Source: Burkholderiales bacterium
GTDB lineage: Bacteria; Pseudomonadota; Gammaproteobacteria; Burkholderiales; Nitrosomonadaceae
Direction: 5' to 3'
Length of the DNA stretch: 45,045 bases
Assembly (NCBI GenBank): GCA_024235735.1
Contig: JACKLU010000019.1
Span: forward strand, 1-45,045
The notes under the pieces were generated by a model. It did no database searches and was not told where the DNA came from. It saw only the letters and a list, made by a program, of their open reading frames with translations. Made by a program: the position numbers and the translations under genes. Below, in pieces: positions 42,126 through 45,045 of the stretch (position 1 is its first letter; the number at the start of each line of letters is the position of its first letter).

Positions 42126-42908
42126 TCAACCAAACCGCCCTGTAATATAATCCTCAGTTTGTTTGTGCTTAGGTTTTATAAAAATTGTATCGGTTTCGTC
42201 AAATTCGATTAATTCACCGAGATACATATAGGCTGTAAAATCGGACACTCTGGCGGCCTGTTGCATGTTATGCGTCACGATTAAAATTGTAACTTTATCC
42301 TTCAAGTCGGCGATTAGTTCTTCAATACTAGCCGTTGCAATAGGGTCCAGCGCTGATGTTGGCTCGTCAAATAGGAGAATTTCAGGATCTGTCGCTAGCG
42401 CACGTGCAATACATAATCTCTGTTGCTGCCCACCAGAAAGATTAAACGCCAGATCATTCATTCGATCTTTAACTTCATCCCATAATGCAGAATTTCGCAA
42501 AGCATTTTCTACTTTTTCGTCAAGAACAGCCCTTTGCCTAATCCCTCTGACGCGCAATCCGTAAGCTACATTTTCATAAATCGATTTCGGAAATGGATTT
42601 GGTTTCTGAAAAACCATGCTGATGCGCATGCGCACTTCAATCGGATCAACCTTATGTGACAAGATATTCACCTGATCCGGGTGTAGAATAATTTCTCCAT
42701 CATACCGATTTCCAGGATAAAGATCGTGCATTCGATTGAAGCACCGCAGGAAAGTCGACTTGCCGCAGCCAGAAGGCCCAATAAGCGCCGTAATTTTATT
42801 TGCATGCAATGCCATATCGATATTTTTAAGCGCATGAAATGCGCCATAATAAAAATTCAAAGCTCTAACATGCGATTTATATTGATTTAATTCTGCACTA
42901 GTTTGCAT
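42126..42908 (-). CDS. pstB: Phosphate ABC transporter ATP-binding protein PstB
   Basis: This ATPase drives high-affinity phosphate import with PstA and PstC. It has 260 residues. Walker A is GPSGCGKST, the Q-loop is in SMVFQKPNPFPKSIYENVAYG (a PstB hallmark phrase), the signature is LSGGQQQRLCIARAL, Walker B is LLFDEPTSALDP, and the switch His is in IVTHNMQQA. SDFTAYMYLGELIE near the end is also family-specific. The ATG at 42908 is 3 nt after pstA. The usual next gene, phoU, is absent; tpiA follows after a non-coding gap. Confidence 0.97.
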   Translation of the reverse strand: MQTSAELNQYKSHVRALNFYYGAFHALKNIDMALHANKITALIGPSGCGKSTFLRCFNRMHDLYPGNRYDGEIILHPDQVNILSHKVDPIEVRMRISMVFQKPNPFPKSIYENVAYGLRVRGIRQRAVLDEKVENALRNSALWDEVKDRMNDLAFNLSGGQQQRLCIARALATDPEILLFDEPTSALDPIATASIEELIADLKDKVTILIVTHNMQQAARVSDFTAYMYLGELIEFDETDTIFIKPKHKQTEDYITGRFG

Positions 42909-42911
42909 TTT

Positions 42912-43838
42912 CTACCACTTGATATTTTTGCGCATGCGATAGCGCAAATAAATCGCTAATCCATTCATTGTTAATGTCATTACTACCAAAACAAGTCCTG
43001 CCGCCGCTGCATTCAATTGAAATGCTTCTTCAGGACGCGAAACCCAGTTAAACATCTGTATTGGCATAACGGTGAAGGGTGCTGTTAGCCATTCAAATGA
43101 AATATATGGAAATACTTCTGTGATCGGTGACGGCGGCAAAAATGCAATGAAGGTCAGTGCACCAATTGTAATAATAGGCGCAGTCTCGCCAATCGCACGC
43201 GCAAGTCCGATTATTATACCGGTCAATATACCTGCTGATGAGTAAGGCAACAAATGGTCATATACTGTTTGCCACTTGGTCGCACCCAGCGCATATGCGC
43301 CTTCACGTATAGCAACAGGGATAGACCTAATTGCTTCTCGTGTTGCCACAATCACCACTGGCAATATCAATAATGCCAATGCCAAGCCAGCCGACAATAT
43401 ACTTTGACCAAGTCCTAATTGATATACAAATAATCCCAGTGCTAGCAAGCCGTATATAATCGAAGGCACGCCCGCAAGATTGGTTACATTGATTTCAAGA
43501 ATCTCTGTAAATATGTTTTTGGGCGCATATTCTTCTAAATAAACACCCGCACCCACTCCAAGCGGCACTGCGGTGGCGGCAGTAACTAGCATAACCAGCG
43601 TCGTGCCAACCCAGGCTGACAAAATTCCTGCCGATTCAGGGCGACGAGATGGAAATGAAGTAAAAAAATCCCAGGATAATCTGGGCATACCATCAATCAG
43701 CATTTGCGCAAACAACGCTATAAACGTCAATATGGCAATCATTAGCGCAATAATGCCGGTAATCATAAAAAGAAGATCCCAACGCTTATGCAGTCCGATT
43801 ATTCTTCTCAGTTCATTCAGCTCGTCTGTTTTGTTCAT
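42912..43838 (-). CDS. pstA: Phosphate ABC transporter permease PstA
   Basis: This is an inner-membrane permease of the Pst phosphate importer, 308 residues with about six helices. The conserved EAA-like loop that contacts PstB is seen in ATREAIRSIPVAIREGAYALGATKWQTVYDHLLP (key part REGAYALGATKWQT). ARAIGETAPIITIGA and the N-terminal LSWDFFTSFPSRRPESAGI are typical of PstA. The frame opens back to 43904, overlapping pstC, but the ATG at 43838 (MNKTDELNE) lies 10 nt after the pstC stop and is the normal start. It has no clear ribosome site, so coupling to pstC is likely. Confidence 0.95.
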   Translation of the reverse strand: MNKTDELNELRRIIGLHKRWDLLFMITGIIALMIAILTFIALFAQMLIDGMPRLSWDFFTSFPSRRPESAGILSAWVGTTLVMLVTAATAVPLGVGAGVYLEEYAPKNIFTEILEINVTNLAGVPSIIYGLLALGLFVYQLGLGQSILSAGLALALLILPVVIVATREAIRSIPVAIREGAYALGATKWQTVYDHLLPYSSAGILTGIIIGLARAIGETAPIITIGALTFIAFLPPSPITEVFPYISFEWLTAPFTVMPIQMFNWVSRPEEAFQLNAAAAGLVLVVMTLTMNGLAIYLRYRMRKNIKW

Positions 43839-43848
43839 TATTGAATTA

Positions 43849-44781
43849 TCAATAAATTTCACGGTAACGCTTGCGCAATACATGACCGATGATATTAAAA
43901 ACAAGCGTCATCAATAACAAAGTCAGACCTGCAGCAAAAATCGTTTGATAACCTATACTACCGTGAGGTAAATCCCCTAGACTCACTTGTACAATATAAG
44001 CAGTAATCGTTGCTGCTGGCTCCATTGGATTCCATGTAAGATTAGGCTGCATCCCCGCAGCAATTGCCACAACCATGGTTTCTCCGACCGCACGTGATAT
44101 TCCGAGAATGTACGCTGCAGCTATACCGGAGAATGCCGCCGGCATTACGACACGAATCGCAGTCTGAAATCTTGTTGCACCCATAGCATACGACCCTTCC
44201 CGTAAATGCATCGGTACGGCGCGCATGGCATCCTCCGTCATCGAACTGACGTAGGGAATAATCATAATACCCATCACCAAGCCTGCCGACAATAAACTGA
44301 ATCCAGGTAATGTTGGAAATATCATCTGTAATAAAGGCGTTACGAATAGCAATGCAAAATAGCCATAAACAACAGTAGGTATTCCACCTAGTAATTCCAA
44401 AAATGGCTTTGCAATCTCTCGTACCGAGAATGGAGCAAATTCCGAAAGGTATATAGCAATTATCGTTCCCAACGGCAACGCCACAAGTAACGCAACCGCT
44501 GAGCTGACAACTGTGCCTGCGATCAATGGCAGAATTCCGTAGTGCGCATCATCAAACAGTGGTGTCCACTGTGTGTCTGTTAAAAAATCCCACAATGAAA
44601 CATGTTGAAAAAAAACGAATGATTCTTTCACGAGCATCACGACTATTGACAGCATGATGACAACAGAAAGTGCTGCAGACAAAAACAAAACTGACTCTAT
44701 GAAACGTTCACGTAGATTACGTCGATAGCTATAACTCAGTCTACCAGCATAATTTTTATTTTTATCAACTTTGTCTGACAC
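43849..44781 (-). CDS. pstC: Phosphate ABC transporter permease PstC
   Basis: This is the partner permease of PstA, 310 residues with about six helices. Family marks include FLELLGGIPTVVYGYFALLFV, the PstB-contacting loop MHLREGSYAMGATRFQTAIRVVMP (key part REGSYAMGATRFQT) and ISRAVGETMVVAIAAGMQPN. The start is a GTG at 44781 with no strong ribosome site; no ATG lies between it and the first helix. In most bacteria pstS, the periplasmic phosphate-binding protein, is directly upstream; here that would be beyond the window edge, and an intrinsic-terminator-like hairpin stands between. Confidence 0.95.
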   Translation of the reverse strand: MSDKVDKNKNYAGRLSYSYRRNLRERFIESVLFLSAALSVVIMLSIVVMLVKESFVFFQHVSLWDFLTDTQWTPLFDDAHYGILPLIAGTVVSSAVALLVALPLGTIIAIYLSEFAPFSVREIAKPFLELLGGIPTVVYGYFALLFVTPLLQMIFPTLPGFSLLSAGLVMGIMIIPYVSSMTEDAMRAVPMHLREGSYAMGATRFQTAIRVVMPAAFSGIAAAYILGISRAVGETMVVAIAAGMQPNLTWNPMEPAATITAYIVQVSLGDLPHGSIGYQTIFAAGLTLLLMTLVFNIIGHVLRKRYREIY

Positions 44782-44941
44782 TGAGAAAATTTTTATATAT
44801 TTAGTGGATACCGCTTAATAACAAAACTTTTTATGTGAAAACGCTTTAATAATCGCTTATCACTGTATTTTATGACTATGCTTCATATCCCATACCGTTT
44901 TTTGATATGTCTGCGATATATATTGCACACAGTTCTTTTAT

Positions 44942-44996
44942 AAAAAAGTTTGTATGTGCAATTCTGGTACTTTTATACAGCACCAGAACTGCATAC
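44942..44996 (-). terminator. Terminator or attenuator upstream of pstC
   Basis: On the minus strand GTATGCAGTTCTGGT (44982-44996) pairs with ACCAGAATTGCACATAC (44952-44968), with a bulge and a mismatch, around a 13-nt loop; AAAC and six T residues follow (A-run at 44942-44947 on the plus strand). It lies about 160 nt before the pstC start. It probably ends or attenuates the transcript of the upstream gene, most likely pstS, giving less pstCAB message. The remaining 44782-45045 sequence is AT-rich and has no gene. Confidence 0.6.
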
Positions 44997-45045
44997 ATTT
45001 CACACCGAAAACTACTTTAGCAGTGAGAACAAAAAGACTTAATCA

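Noticed and set aside
44859..44878. A degenerate Pho-box-like pair (TAGTCAT and CAGTGAT on the minus strand) upstream of pstC
   Set aside because: The repeats match CTGTCAT at only five of seven positions each and have a 13-nt period instead of 11, so chance is likely in this AT-rich gap.
1..45045. CRISPR arrays, phage genes, transposase genes or toxin-antitoxin pairs
   Set aside because: I looked for regularly spaced repeats and for integrase, transposase, cas and small overlapping toxin-antitoxin frames and found none; the only mobile-type signals are the small inverted-repeat elements without genes.

Overview
The window reads as a chromosomal segment of a Gram-negative betaproteobacterium. 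Gene content and order fit the Nitrosomonadaceae (Nitrosomonas-like): split nuoC and nuoD, the order tpiA-secG-tRNA-Leu-nuoA..N, an Mla-type lipid ABC operon, and squalene/hopanoid genes. This placement is inferred from gene content only; no marker gene settles the genus. GC content is uneven: about 60% in sampled lines of the epimerase-purT-queG block, about 40-45% in the nuo and pst blocks, and about 27-38% in the small islet at 300-1290.

Left part (1-7 kb). An AT-rich islet encodes a tiny exported Pro/Gly-tailed protein and a single-pass membrane protein. Next comes a 30-codon remnant of a second hexose-6-phosphate epimerase gene and a cluster of three stem-loops. A minus-strand row follows: D-hexose-6-phosphate epimerase, purT (purine synthesis) and queG (queuosine). 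The 5' end of queG overlaps the divergent tsaE (tRNA t6A), which in turn overlaps amiC (septal murein amidase).

Middle (7-25.6 kb). A four-gene lipid-transport operon (STAS-fused MlaE permease, MlaF ATPase, MlaD, auxiliary lipoprotein) precedes lptM-lysA. Then come squalene synthase, hpnA and the periplasmic protease/chaperone bepA. Two short terminal-inverted-repeat elements of one family (12160-12278 and 15988-16129), plus a possible end fragment at 18081, lie in intergenic DNA. Further on are dtd, a secreted Cys-rich protein, a secreted coiled-coil protein, a GNAT acetyltransferase, a 1241-residue orphan hybrid histidine kinase, a 2-hydroxyacid dehydrogenase paired with an alpha/beta hydrolase, and htpG with a terminator and a sigma-32-like promoter.

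Right part (25.8-45 kb, all minus strand). A complete 14-subunit complex I operon (nuoA to nuoN) lies downstream of tpiA, secG and a tRNA-Leu(GAG). Upstream of these, at the window edge, is pstC-pstA-pstB (high-affinity phosphate uptake), with pstS presumably just outside. Most of the window is housekeeping. I did not find a clear new defence, mobile or biosynthetic system. The most informative oddities are the epimerase remnant beside its GC-rich homologue, the overlapping 5' ends of queG and tsaE, the small inverted-repeat elements, the two small secreted orphan proteins, and the Mla operon variant.
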